Of a stretch of 48,200 nucleotides of DNA, positions 15,452 through 23,250 are shown one piece after another. The notes beneath the pieces are model-generated. The model ran no database searches. It was given only the letters and a program-made list of their open reading frames with translations, and was not told where the DNA came from. Every line of letters begins with the position of its first letter. Positions within the stretch are counted from its first letter, which is position 1. The translations under genes and the position numbers were made by a program. Source of the DNA: Patescibacteria group bacterium (GTDB lineage: Bacteria; Patescibacteriota; WWE3; JAUXAW01; JAYEID01); assembly GCA_034659915.1 (NCBI GenBank), contig JAYEID010000018.1, positions 1 to 48,200 of the forward strand. The letters run 5' to 3'.

Positions 15452-15467
15452 TCCCGATTTATCGGGA
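15452..15467. repeat. TCCCGA/TCGGGA palindrome, copy 3
   Basis: TCCCGAT-tt-ATCGGGA nested inside AACCCT..AGGGTT. It follows the stop of the 14795 gene and may serve as its 3' hairpin. Confidence 0.65.
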
Positions 15468-15610
15468 AGTAAAGGGTTGAAAATAAACGGATTGTGGAAC
15501 AAATAGCTGACAGCGCCGCAGGGACTAGCGCACAAAAGCTACCGCAATCTAAGGAGCGACTACCGGCTCGGACAAGAAGGTAGAGGGGTAAATTAAATGT
15601 TCCAGATGCA

Positions 15611-15684
15611 CAGTTGAGGGGTTTTCTTCCGCAAAGTCCAGGAAGAGTTTAACCCTAAAGGAACTACCCGACGGAGTTCAACTG
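15611..15684 (+). other. Y-shaped hairpin element Y8 (weaker)
   Basis: Outer stem CAGTTGA/TCAACTG encloses CTTCC-n10-GGAAG; the second arm is less clear. It is followed by the tight hairpin CCCCC-tt-CGGGGG. The rest of 15410-16061 shows no supportable gene. Confidence 0.4.
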
Positions 15685-16061
15685 CCCCCTTCGGGGGTTA
15701 AAGCAGGTCTTGAGAGCTTTGCGTTCATGCGAGCTTTCTTGGTGTATTTTGATGAGCCGTCATCAATTTACCTAACACATACCGATGTGTTGCCTTCTCT
15801 CTTAGTTCATCAAGAGATTGGTGGATTAAGACAGAAGGTTTTAAGTTCGGCTCCGCCAGCTGGCGAGTCAAAACCAAAAGACTTTTTCGCAGAACATTGC
15901 GAACTGGTCACCTCAACCCTACTTCTCTACTCTTAAATTCTTAAATATAAATTCTTAAACACCTTGAGAGCAGAAATGTGGGAACTCTGAAAATGCACAA
16001 GTAAGAAATTATACAATGCACTGTGCACTGTATATAGTACATTGAAATGTACTAAATAGGG

Positions 16062-16151
16062 GTCCGCCTCTTAGCCTTTCGTTAGGGTCCCGATTTTCGC
16101 CTCCTCCAGTTGGAGGATGGCGGATTCGGGAGAGAGGTTCAAGGGGCGGAC
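16062..16151 (+). other. Y-shaped hairpin element Y9
   Basis: Outer stem GTCCGCC (16062-16068)/GGCGGAC (16145-16151) encloses a CCTttcgttAGG hairpin and a long arm CCCGA..CGCC..CCTCC-agtt-GGAGG..GGCG..TCGGG. Confidence 0.6.
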
Positions 16152-16181
16152 TTCTGAATACGCGAATAAACGCCAATAATA

Positions 16182-16515
16182 AATGGTCGGAACCTTACGC
16201 TAATTTACACAAATAAGAAAGAGAGTATAAATGCAATTGTAGTATTTGTGCAGATGTTTTACGTAGACTCTATCGTCGTTTCGACAAGTCGGCACTACTT
16301 CAGAGTGACCTCTATTTTGATTTCTCAAAAGACTTCGAAAAGGGAAAAAAATACATGGTCGGAACTCTACGCTAATTTACGCAGATAAGAAGGATGGTAT
16401 AAATTCTATTGGTAGGATTTACGCGGACGTTAGAAATAAAATTCCTAAATCGGAAAAGGAAAAAGGAAGATTCTATCGTCACGATATGAATCGTTCCTCC
16501 AGAATGACTCCTCTA
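16182..16515. repeat. Two diverged tandem units, each ending in an AGACTCTATCG element
   Basis: Unit 1 (16182-16316) and unit 2 (16354-16515) both start ATGGTCGGAAC, continue TACGCTAATTTAC and a GTATAAAT segment, and end with the AGA(C/T)TCTATCG..CAGA(G/A)TGAC element (16265-16316 and 16468-16515). Unit 2 has about 30 nt extra. A third copy of the terminal element lies far away at 29581-29628. Confidence 0.7.
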
Positions 16516-16631
16516 TATGCGGAAAACGGAGTGCAGGTACGGAAAGCGGATAACCTATTTTGATTTTTCTCCTGACCAAGTCGAGATCGAAAAGGTTCCG
16601 GCTGAACACTGTCCGCCGGCCGGCAGAGCTG

Positions 16632-18698
16632 TTAGGTGATATGGAGGGAATTGCCTCTTTTGCCTACTTTAACTGTATCCCCTTCCTCAACTTCTTTGCG
16701 AATAATTTTCTCCGAAATAGGATTCTCTATTTCCTTTTGAATAAGGCGCCGTAAGGGGCGCGCACCAAATTCAGGATCAAACCCTTTTTCGGCAAGATAA
16801 TCTTTAGCTGTGTCAGTAATTTCTAGCTCTACTTCTTGTTCTCGTAAGCGCTCCTCAACTTTACTTACTTCCAGCTCAACAATTTTTCGTAAATCTTCCT
16901 TACTAAGAGGATTAAAAATAATAGTTTCATCAATTCGGTTCAAAAACTCGGGTCGAAATGTCTGACGAAGCCGGTTGCTAATTTCTTCCTCAATTTCCTT
17001 CCTTTCCATCCCATCTTCAGCATCCTCCACAAAAGAAATACCCTCTTTCATATCTTGGTAAAACAATTCACTACCCACGTTAGAAGTCATAATAATAATC
17101 GTATTCTTAAAATCAACAGTCTTCCCTTGCCCGCTGGTCAAACGCCCATCCTCAAATATTTGGAGCAGAATATTAAACACACTTGAGTGTGCTTTTTCTA
17201 CCTCGTCCAAGAGAATAACTGAAAAAGGCTTACGGCGAACAACTTCTGTCAATTGACCACCTTCCTCATACCCTACATAACCGGGCGGTGCTCCTACCAT
17301 CCGAGAAACATTGTGCCTTTCTTGATACTCGCTCATGTCTAACCGAACCATTAGATCCTCATTGCCGTAAAGAACATCTGCTAATGCTTTGGTCAGCTCT
17401 GTTTTTCCAACCCCGGTTGGTCCTAGGAAAAGAAAGGTTCCAATAGGTCGGCTCGGGTTCTTTAGACCTGCTCTAGAGCGCCTGATTGCCTCGCTAACCG
17501 ACTTTACCGCATCTTCTTGATCTACAACCCGTTCGTGGATTCTTTCTTCCAAATTAGCCAACTTCTCTTGCTCCTCTTCTGAAAGATCTTCAAGAGGAAT
17601 TCCTGTCATATTAGAAACAATTTCCGCTACATCTTCCTCATCTACTGTTGGGTGTTCTTCCATTTTGGTTTGCCGCCAAATTTCCACCAATTCTTCGCGC
17701 ACACCTTTCAACTCATTTAATTTTTTCTCCAGTTTTTCCTTTTCCTCACCTTTGGCATCAACTAACTGTTCCCTTATTTCCTGAATCTCACTTTCAACCT
17801 GCTTAAGATTTTCTGGTTCTTCAATTGCTTCCAATCGAACCTTCGCACATGCTTCATCCAAAAGATCAACAGCTTTGTCTGGTAAGAAACGGTCCGAAAT
17901 ATAGCGATCCGATAATTTTGCACAAGCAGCTAATGCCTCAGGTGTAATCTCAACTTGGTGATGCTCTGAGTAATGATCTTTCAATCCTCTTAGTATTTTT
18001 ATAGTTTCTTCAGTAGTAGATTCACGAACGAAAACAGGTTGGAACCTTCTTTCTAGTGCACCGTCTTTTTCAATATGCTCTCTGTATTCATCCAAGGTGG
18101 TAGCACCAATAGCACGCAATTCTCCCCGAGCCAAAGGAGGCTTTAATATATTGGCAGCATCAATTGCACCTCGGGCAGCACCTGCTCCCACAATTGTATG
18201 CAACTCATCAATAAACAGTATTATTTGCCCCTCAGCTTTTTGTACCTCTTCAATAGCTTGCTTAAGCCGCTGCTCAAACTGTCCCCGCACACTAGCACCA
18301 GCCAACATCAGGGATATATCTAGGGCAACTATTCTTTTACCTTCTAGTGTTTCCGGCACCTTTCCGTTAGCAATTCGTTGAGCCAATCCTTCAACAATAG
18401 CAGTTTTCCCCACCCCAGGATCACCAATAAGAACAGGATTGTTCTTTGTCCGTCGGGACAAAATATGAATTACTCGTTCAATTTCTTTATCACGACCAAT
18501 TACAGGATCTAGCCTTCCTTCCTCAGCTTCTTTAGTAAGGTCGCGGCCAAACTTGTCTAAAGCAGAGGTCTCCTGAGCTCCAGATTGGAGCTTTGCAAAA
18601 CATTGCTCACAAACATTGACAAACACCGGTCGTCCGTCAACCATTTTTTGAGTTTGAATTTTAGCTGGCCTTTTACCACAGATTTGGCACTGTACCAT
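16632..18698 (-). CDS. ClpE/ClpC-type AAA+ unfoldase with N-terminal zinc finger
   Basis: A 688-aa Hsp100 unfoldase. Residues 1-35 form a CxxC..CxxC zinc finger (C4, C7, C30, C33) in place of the double Clp_N repeat, as in ClpE. AAA1 follows, with Walker A GDPGVGKTA (92-100) and an LDEYREHIEKD segment. A middle coiled-coil (about 310-350) is of the short ClpC/E type, and AAA2 has Walker A GPTGVGKTE (about 420) and Walker B VILLDEVEKAH. The C-terminal ClpB_D2-small domain follows. It is expected to unfold substrates for ClpP, but no clpP is in the window. There is no Shine-Dalgarno site. It borders the island on its right side. Confidence 0.92.
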   Translation of the reverse strand: MVQCQICGKRPAKIQTQKMVDGRPVFVNVCEQCFAKLQSGAQETSALDKFGRDLTKEAEEGRLDPVIGRDKEIERVIHILSRRTKNNPVLIGDPGVGKTAIVEGLAQRIANGKVPETLEGKRIVALDISLMLAGASVRGQFEQRLKQAIEEVQKAEGQIILFIDELHTIVGAGAARGAIDAANILKPPLARGELRAIGATTLDEYREHIEKDGALERRFQPVFVRESTTEETIKILRGLKDHYSEHHQVEITPEALAACAKLSDRYISDRFLPDKAVDLLDEACAKVRLEAIEEPENLKQVESEIQEIREQLVDAKGEEKEKLEKKLNELKGVREELVEIWRQTKMEEHPTVDEEDVAEIVSNMTGIPLEDLSEEEQEKLANLEERIHERVVDQEDAVKSVSEAIRRSRAGLKNPSRPIGTFLFLGPTGVGKTELTKALADVLYGNEDLMVRLDMSEYQERHNVSRMVGAPPGYVGYEEGGQLTEVVRRKPFSVILLDEVEKAHSSVFNILLQIFEDGRLTSGQGKTVDFKNTIIIMTSNVGSELFYQDMKEGISFVEDAEDGMERKEIEEEISNRLRQTFRPEFLNRIDETIIFNPLSKEDLRKIVELEVSKVEERLREQEVELEITDTAKDYLAEKGFDPEFGARPLRRLIQKEIENPISEKIIRKEVEEGDTVKVGKRGNSLHIT

Positions 18699-18805
18699 AG
18701 ATTTACTAGTTTTCAGTTAATAAATATATTTAGTCGTTTTTAAAGTTAAAGGCCCTTCGGCTTACCGCGCACCGCTTTCCGCACACCGCTTAAGAAAGAA
18801 AGATA

Positions 18806-19159
18806 TTATTCGTCAAGATTTCGCATAAATGACCACAAAAGCGCACTTATTCGATCAGCCTTTTCATAAACACTGTTAAAATTTTCTTCGCTGCAGTAGT
18901 TAACCCTTTTTGAAAATCGCAACATAAATTTAACTTCGGACAAGGAGGCATACGCAATATTTAAAAAACGCCTCATCTCTTTTTCACTTTTTCGTGCAAC
19001 ACCTTCGACAATATTTGCACCTACTGAAACGACACCTCGTTGGAGCTGGCTTACTAAACCATATCTCTCAAATTTTGGGTATGTAGCAACTAATTTATAG
19101 ACATCAACAGCTAAATCTTCTGAAAGCCTTATTAACTTGTCCTTTAAAGTTTCCTTCAT
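18806..19159 (-). CDS. Four-helix-bundle protein (23S intervening-sequence-protein family)
   Basis: A 117-aa all-helical protein matching the 'four helix bundle' (S23/IVP-like) family: LSEDLAVDVYKLVATYPKFERYGLVSQLQRGVVSVGANIVEGVARKSEKEMRRFLNIAYASLSEVKF. The QLQRGVVSVGANIVEG block is diagnostic. In some bacteria the family is encoded in intervening sequences of 23S rRNA genes, but it is common in CPR genomes outside rRNA, with unknown role. It sits between polA and the clp gene, flanked on both sides by GC-rich palindromic repeats (18750-18790 and 19170-19225), so it may have moved as a cassette. Confidence 0.88.
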   Translation of the reverse strand: MKETLKDKLIRLSEDLAVDVYKLVATYPKFERYGLVSQLQRGVVSVGANIVEGVARKSEKEMRRFLNIAYASLSEVKFMLRFSKRVNYCSEENFNSVYEKADRISALLWSFMRNLDE

Positions 19160-19208
19160 CTTTTCATTTCCGAAGCGGAGGGCCGTACGCGGGTTGCGGT
19201 ACGCGGAA

Positions 19209-19225
19209 AAGCGCCTTCGGCGCTT
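19209..19225 (-). terminator. Hairpin overlapping the polA stop codon
   Basis: AAGCGCC-ttc-GGCGCTT, followed on the minus strand by TTTTCC. A short but GC-rich intrinsic-terminator candidate that reaches into the TAA of polA. Confidence 0.55.
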
Positions 19226-21020
19226 AATGCTCCCATATATCCGAAACCATTGCGTCTGCCTTCATGGGAACTTCTTTTATCATTAATTCCCCTGCTCTTT
19301 CCATTTCTTCCTTCACCACTGCTTTTACCCTTTCTGCATCTTCTTCAGTAGTTTCTACTACAACTTCGTCGTGCACTGTATGTACCAAAAAGGCGTTCAA
19401 ACCTTCTTCTTGCAACCTTCGGTACACAAACACTATTGCATATTTTATCATATCTGCACTCGTTCCTTGAATTGGGGTGTTCTTTCCCTTGCGCTTAATT
19501 GCTGAAATAGCTCGTTCATAGTTAGGATCGTCGGGATCCGGTTTCTTGTGATATCTCTTCCTTCCAATTACAGTTTCTGAATAACCTTTTTCAATAGCTT
19601 GCTTTGCTACTTTTTCCAACCACTTTTCAACTTTCTTGTATTGCTTAAAATACTTCTGCAAAAGTTCCTCACCCTCTTCGACTGAAACTTCCAACTGAGT
19701 AGCTAGTGAACGAACACCACGCCCATACATGAGACCAAAATTAATAGACTTTGCCTGAAATCTCTCTATATCGTGGCAAACCTTATCCTCGGGAATGCCA
19801 AACATTAAACTAGCAGTGTAAGTGTGGAGATCCTTACCCTCCTTATAAGCAGAAACTAGAGCAGGGTCTTTGCTAAGTTCTGCTAAAATACGAAGCTCTG
19901 CCTGCGAGTAGTCAGCAGTAACTAACTTTCTACCCTCACCAACCCGAAAGCAACTACGAAACTCTGAATCGGTTGGGATTTGCTGAAGATTAGGATTAGA
20001 ACATGCAAACCTTCCTGTATCTGCTCCTATTTGCATGTAATCTGGGTGCAATCTACCTGTCTTTGGGTTTACATGATCTAATAAATTTTCTCCAAAAGCA
20101 GTTATCAACTTCTCATATCCTCTATACTCCAAAAGCATTCGAGCTAAGGCATGATCGATTTTCTTTAGCACTTGCTCGCCAGTAGATGGAATATCAATTC
20201 CTACTTTTGCGAAAGCTTCTATGAGCTGGGAAGGGCTGTTCAAATTAACCACATCCACATGATTCCCAAACAAATCTCTCTGAGTTGTTTTGTAAAGCGG
20301 ACGGAGCTCAGCTTGAATTTTATCGTGAATTTCATCTCGCTTCTCTTTTATTTCTCGAATATTCTTTTTCCATCTCTTCTGATCAATTGGTGTTCCTTTT
20401 ACTTCCATTTCTGCAACCGGAGCCACGCAAGCAAACTCTAGTTTAGCTACCTCCATTAAATCTTGCTTTTTAAGCTGTTGAAACTGTTTCCTAAAAATAG
20501 GAAAAAGGGTAAGAACATCTAAAGCTGCGTACTCAAAATGCTTTTTCTTCAAATTCCCTGTCCTTACTGTTCTGTCCCAGTTATAGTGATCATATTCTTT
20601 GTCTAATTCTAGGTCTAAATATTTTTTTGCCAAAGCACCTAAATTACTTTGCCCGCGCTGTAATCCACAAGTTATAAGTCTTTCTGCAAGAAAAGTGTCA
20701 TATATATTTTCCAACTCCAAGCCAGCCTGAACTTTTAGTAATTTATAATCAAACTTTGCATTCTGGAGGATTTTTAATGGTTTTTTTCTTTCCAAAACCT
20801 TTTTTAAAGGCGAAAAATCATCTAATTCAAATGCGTTAAATATATATGCTTTTTCCGGAGTTCCAATTTGAATAAAAATGAGGTTGGCAAAATATGGATC
20901 CAGTTTATCTGCTTCTGTATCAACTGCAACCGTATCTTGTTTTGCAAGCTTGTTGGCAACCTCTCTCAACCGCTCTTCGCTTTCTATTTGTTCATATTTG
21001 GGGTTTTTGTAATTGGGCAT
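19224..21020 (-). CDS. polA: DNA polymerase I without the 5'-nuclease domain
   Basis: A 598-aa family A DNA polymerase. It begins directly with a 3'-5' exonuclease domain: VAVDTEADKLDPY gives the catalytic D34 and E36, and a YAALDVLTLFPIF motif supplies the later Asp. The palm/fingers follow: motif A DYSQAELRILAELS, motif B RFQAKSINFGLMYGRG, motif C VHTVHDEVV. The FEN-type 5'-nuclease domain of full-length PolA (about 300 aa) is absent, so flap removal needs another enzyme. It has no Shine-Dalgarno. A terminator upstream (21097-21134) separates it from the gatB unit. Confidence 0.95.
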   Translation of the reverse strand: MPNYKNPKYEQIESEERLREVANKLAKQDTVAVDTEADKLDPYFANLIFIQIGTPEKAYIFNAFELDDFSPLKKVLERKKPLKILQNAKFDYKLLKVQAGLELENIYDTFLAERLITCGLQRGQSNLGALAKKYLDLELDKEYDHYNWDRTVRTGNLKKKHFEYAALDVLTLFPIFRKQFQQLKKQDLMEVAKLEFACVAPVAEMEVKGTPIDQKRWKKNIREIKEKRDEIHDKIQAELRPLYKTTQRDLFGNHVDVVNLNSPSQLIEAFAKVGIDIPSTGEQVLKKIDHALARMLLEYRGYEKLITAFGENLLDHVNPKTGRLHPDYMQIGADTGRFACSNPNLQQIPTDSEFRSCFRVGEGRKLVTADYSQAELRILAELSKDPALVSAYKEGKDLHTYTASLMFGIPEDKVCHDIERFQAKSINFGLMYGRGVRSLATQLEVSVEEGEELLQKYFKQYKKVEKWLEKVAKQAIEKGYSETVIGRKRYHKKPDPDDPNYERAISAIKRKGKNTPIQGTSADMIKYAIVFVYRRLQEEGLNAFLVHTVHDEVVVETTEEDAERVKAVVKEEMERAGELMIKEVPMKADAMVSDIWEH

Positions 21021-21096
21021 AGTTATTATTAGTTACCAGCTGTGTGCACACGCCTTTCAGCATTTGAACCAAGTTAAAAAAGTAAAAAGCAATGAA

Positions 21097-21134
21097 AAAA
21101 TCCCAAAACAATTACCATAAGGTAAGATTTGGGG
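21097..21134 (-). terminator. Intrinsic terminator after gatB
   Basis: On the minus strand: CCCAAA-n-TTACC-ttat-GGTAA-n-TTTGGG followed by ATTTTTTC. Confidence 0.75.
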
Positions 21135-21239
21135 CAGTGGTTTGGTTTGCAATCTCTATCCTATTCTAGCAGAAAGAAAAATTGTGGTGAAGCATCTCTT
21201 CCACAGCTTACACCAATTTAGAGATATCCTTTTCTATAG

Positions 21240-22670
21240 CTAAGAGCCTAACAATTTATCTAAAATCCTAGCAGCAGCTTTTGGATCAGCTTTCCCTTGC
21301 GTTTTCTGCATAACTTTACCAATCAAAAATTGAAGTGCGTTCTTATTTTCCTCTTGATAATCCTGCACAGGCTGGGGGTTTCCCTCAATGACCTCTTTTG
21401 CTATCTTTTCCAGTTTTTCTTTGCTAGAGATAGTCTCTTCTTCCTTTTTCTCCAAATTTCTTGCAACTTTCTCAGGATCTTCTTCCATAACCTCTGGTTC
21501 GTTTATTACCAATTTTGCTGCATCCTTCACGTCTATGTACTCTTTTAATTCAAGAAAATACTCTTCCCGTTTTTCATCTCTTGCCAATAATTCTGCTTGG
21601 GAGGGTTTGAGTCCCATTTCTCTGTATCTCTTCCTTTTTGCTGCCGGAAGCTTTTTTAAGTCTACTTCCAGCTTTATTGCTTCTGTTTGAATAACAACAT
21701 CCTTTCCGATTGGCGGCAGGTCAGGCTCTGGAAAATACCGGTAATCGTGTGCTTCCTCCTTAGTTCTTTGCACAAATGTTTTTCCTCTTGTTGAATCCCA
21801 ACCACGTGTTTCTTGTTCTGGTTCTTTGCTATTTTCAATAAGTTTGGTTTGCCTTTCAATTTCGTAAGCTACAGCATCGCGTAAATATTTGAAAGAATTT
21901 AAATTTTTAATTTCCACTCGGTAGGGAGAAATCAGCACACCGCGTTCCGCCGTCCGCTCTCTGTCTTCGGAAATAATCTGCTTCCCCGCGAAGCTCGGCA
22001 ATTCCCCAGAACCAGGTTCTAAGACCGATCCCGGAACCTGGTTCTTTTCCTTGCCGAGCTCTTTTAATTCCTGCGGATCACGGATCGACACATTTGCTTC
22101 AAAGCGCATCTCCCCTTTTTCCATGTCACAATTTGAAATTCCCAAAGCTATGGCAATCTCCCGAATTTCTTTAGCAAATTGATTAAGAGTCTCCACAGAA
22201 TCTATCTCTGGTGCTGAAACTATTTCTAAAAGCGGTAACCCAGATTTATTAAAATCCAAAAGAGTCGTACCCTCTTCATGTATAGATTTAGCTGTATCCT
22301 CCTCCAAATGAATCTCCCAAATATGAATTCTCTTACCTGATGGTATTTCTACCCACCCCCTTTCTCCCAAAGGCGCGCGCTTTTGTGAAATCTGGTACCC
22401 CTTGGGCAGGTCGGGGTAAAAATAATTTTTCCTTTCAAAGTAAGTCCTCTTATTTATGGTGCAGTTTAGAGCCTGTGCCATTTTTACTGCCGATAAAAGT
22501 GCACTCCTATTTAAAACAGGTAATGCTCCGGGAAGACCAAGACACACAGGACATGTATGTGTATTTGGTTTAGCTTCCCAGATATCAGCACTACAATCAC
22601 AAAAAACTTTGGATTTGGTGTTAAGTTGTAGATGGATTTCGAGTCCAATAATAGGTTTAAGCTCACTCAT
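21240..22670 (-). CDS. gatB: Asp/Glu-tRNA amidotransferase subunit B
   Basis: A 476-aa GatB, the tRNA-binding kinase/transamidation subunit of GatCAB, which converts Glu-tRNA(Gln) and/or Asp-tRNA(Asn). N-terminal signatures are IGLEIHLQLNTKSKVFCDCS, CPVCLGLPGALPVLN and EEDTAKSIHEEG; a YRYFPEPDLPP motif follows and a C-terminal YqeY-like tail closes it. Between FEANVSIRDP and VEIKNLNSFKYLRDAV there is an unusual insertion of about 45 residues (about 200-245). It is encoded by a nested palindrome (21992-22060) plus further GC-rich repeat sequence. The insertion keeps the frame. No Shine-Dalgarno site. Confidence 0.96.
   Translation of the reverse strand: MSELKPIIGLEIHLQLNTKSKVFCDCSADIWEAKPNTHTCPVCLGLPGALPVLNRSALLSAVKMAQALNCTINKRTYFERKNYFYPDLPKGYQISQKRAPLGERGWVEIPSGKRIHIWEIHLEEDTAKSIHEEGTTLLDFNKSGLPLLEIVSAPEIDSVETLNQFAKEIREIAIALGISNCDMEKGEMRFEANVSIRDPQELKELGKEKNQVPGSVLEPGSGELPSFAGKQIISEDRERTAERGVLISPYRVEIKNLNSFKYLRDAVAYEIERQTKLIENSKEPEQETRGWDSTRGKTFVQRTKEEAHDYRYFPEPDLPPIGKDVVIQTEAIKLEVDLKKLPAAKRKRYREMGLKPSQAELLARDEKREEYFLELKEYIDVKDAAKLVINEPEVMEEDPEKVARNLEKKEEETISSKEKLEKIAKEVIEGNPQPVQDYQEENKNALQFLIGKVMQKTQGKADPKAAARILDKLLGS
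21992..22060. repeat. Nested palindrome inside gatB
   Basis: Outer arms AGCTCGGCAA/TTGCCGAGCT, then TTCCCC, inner arms AGAACCAGGTTC/GAACCTGGTTCT, then TTTCC. This is the same architecture as the elements at 25705-25768 (GT2) and 43565-43617 (ileS). It is translated in frame (about residues 203-226). Confidence 0.75.
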
Positions 22671-22689
22671 AATATTTTAAAAAGTAGTA

Positions 22690-22787
22690 AAGCACCAAAT
22701 AACAAGCACCAAGTTCCAAAAAATTACAAATACAAAACTACAAATTACAAACGTCTGGAACTTGGAATTTTGAATTTGTGATTTGCA
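22690..22787. repeat. Dispersed AT-rich repeat (CCAAGTTCCA..TGGAACTTGG), copy 1
   Basis: Inverted arms CCAAGTTCCA (22708-22717) and TGGAACTTGG (22756-22765), with AGCACCAAAT at one end and GAATTTGTGATTT at the other. Related copies lie at 30597-30672 and inside coding genes at 25663-25695 and 34741-34806. Confidence 0.7.
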
Positions 22788-22788
22788 G

Positions 22789-23250
22789 CTATTCTATAGC
22801 TACCCCCAAATCTTCCAACGCCCTTCTTATCTTTTCCAATGCGTCTTTGACCATATAGTGCGGGGGTTCAAACCCTGCCTCGTGAACCATTTTGTTGCGA
22901 ATTTTGTGGGCTTTCCACAAACCGTCATATATTTCCCAATCTGAAAATGAATCTTGTGCATTCTTCAAGCGCTCTCCAAGAGTATTTCCGCTTGTTATTC
23001 TTTTTAAAGCCAAATCAAGAATTTTATCCGCGCGAATTAGTGCCTGGTTTCGAGCGCTGGGTTTGTCTAGATCCACTAACTGTTCAACTTCCGCCCACTG
23101 AGCTTTTATAAATTCCCGATCAGCACCCGTAATACGCCTCCTATCTTTACACACATCTTTAATTTTAAATATATCTAAAATCCCCATAGGAACAGGGCTA
23201 TCAAAGGTAATACCTTTGATAGCGTTTATTTTATGGCAAAAGCGATTCAA
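22789..23250 (-). CDS. Hypothetical protein with HEPN-like Rx4H motif
   Basis: A protein of about 132-153 aa, all helical apart from the N-terminus. The C-terminal region has ARNQALIRADKILDLALKRI and HKIRNKMVHEAGFEP. The RNxxxH pattern with a following acidic residue resembles the HEPN/DUF4145 type. HEPN proteins are often RNases or nucleotidyltransferase partners, but nothing else here proves that role. It lies between gatA and gatB on the same strand and overlaps the gatA end by 20 bp if started at 23250. The internal Met at 23187 (MGILDIFKIKD) is an equally good start. It interrupts the gatCAB operon. Confidence 0.6.
   Translation of the reverse strand: MNRFCHKINAIKGITFDSPVPMGILDIFKIKDVCKDRRRITGADREFIKAQWAEVEQLVDLDKPSARNQALIRADKILDLALKRITSGNTLGERLKNAQDSFSDWEIYDGLWKAHKIRNKMVHEAGFEPPHYMVKDALEKIRRALEDLGVAIE

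Noticed and set aside
15727-15936. 69-codon frame in the island
   Set aside because: It has no ribosome site or homology signal, and lies between hairpin elements.
13254-16151. Y-shaped elements as integron attC sites
   Set aside because: They lack the GTTRRRY/RYYYAAC core sites and there is no integron integrase; each forms a three-way shape rather than one imperfect palindrome.
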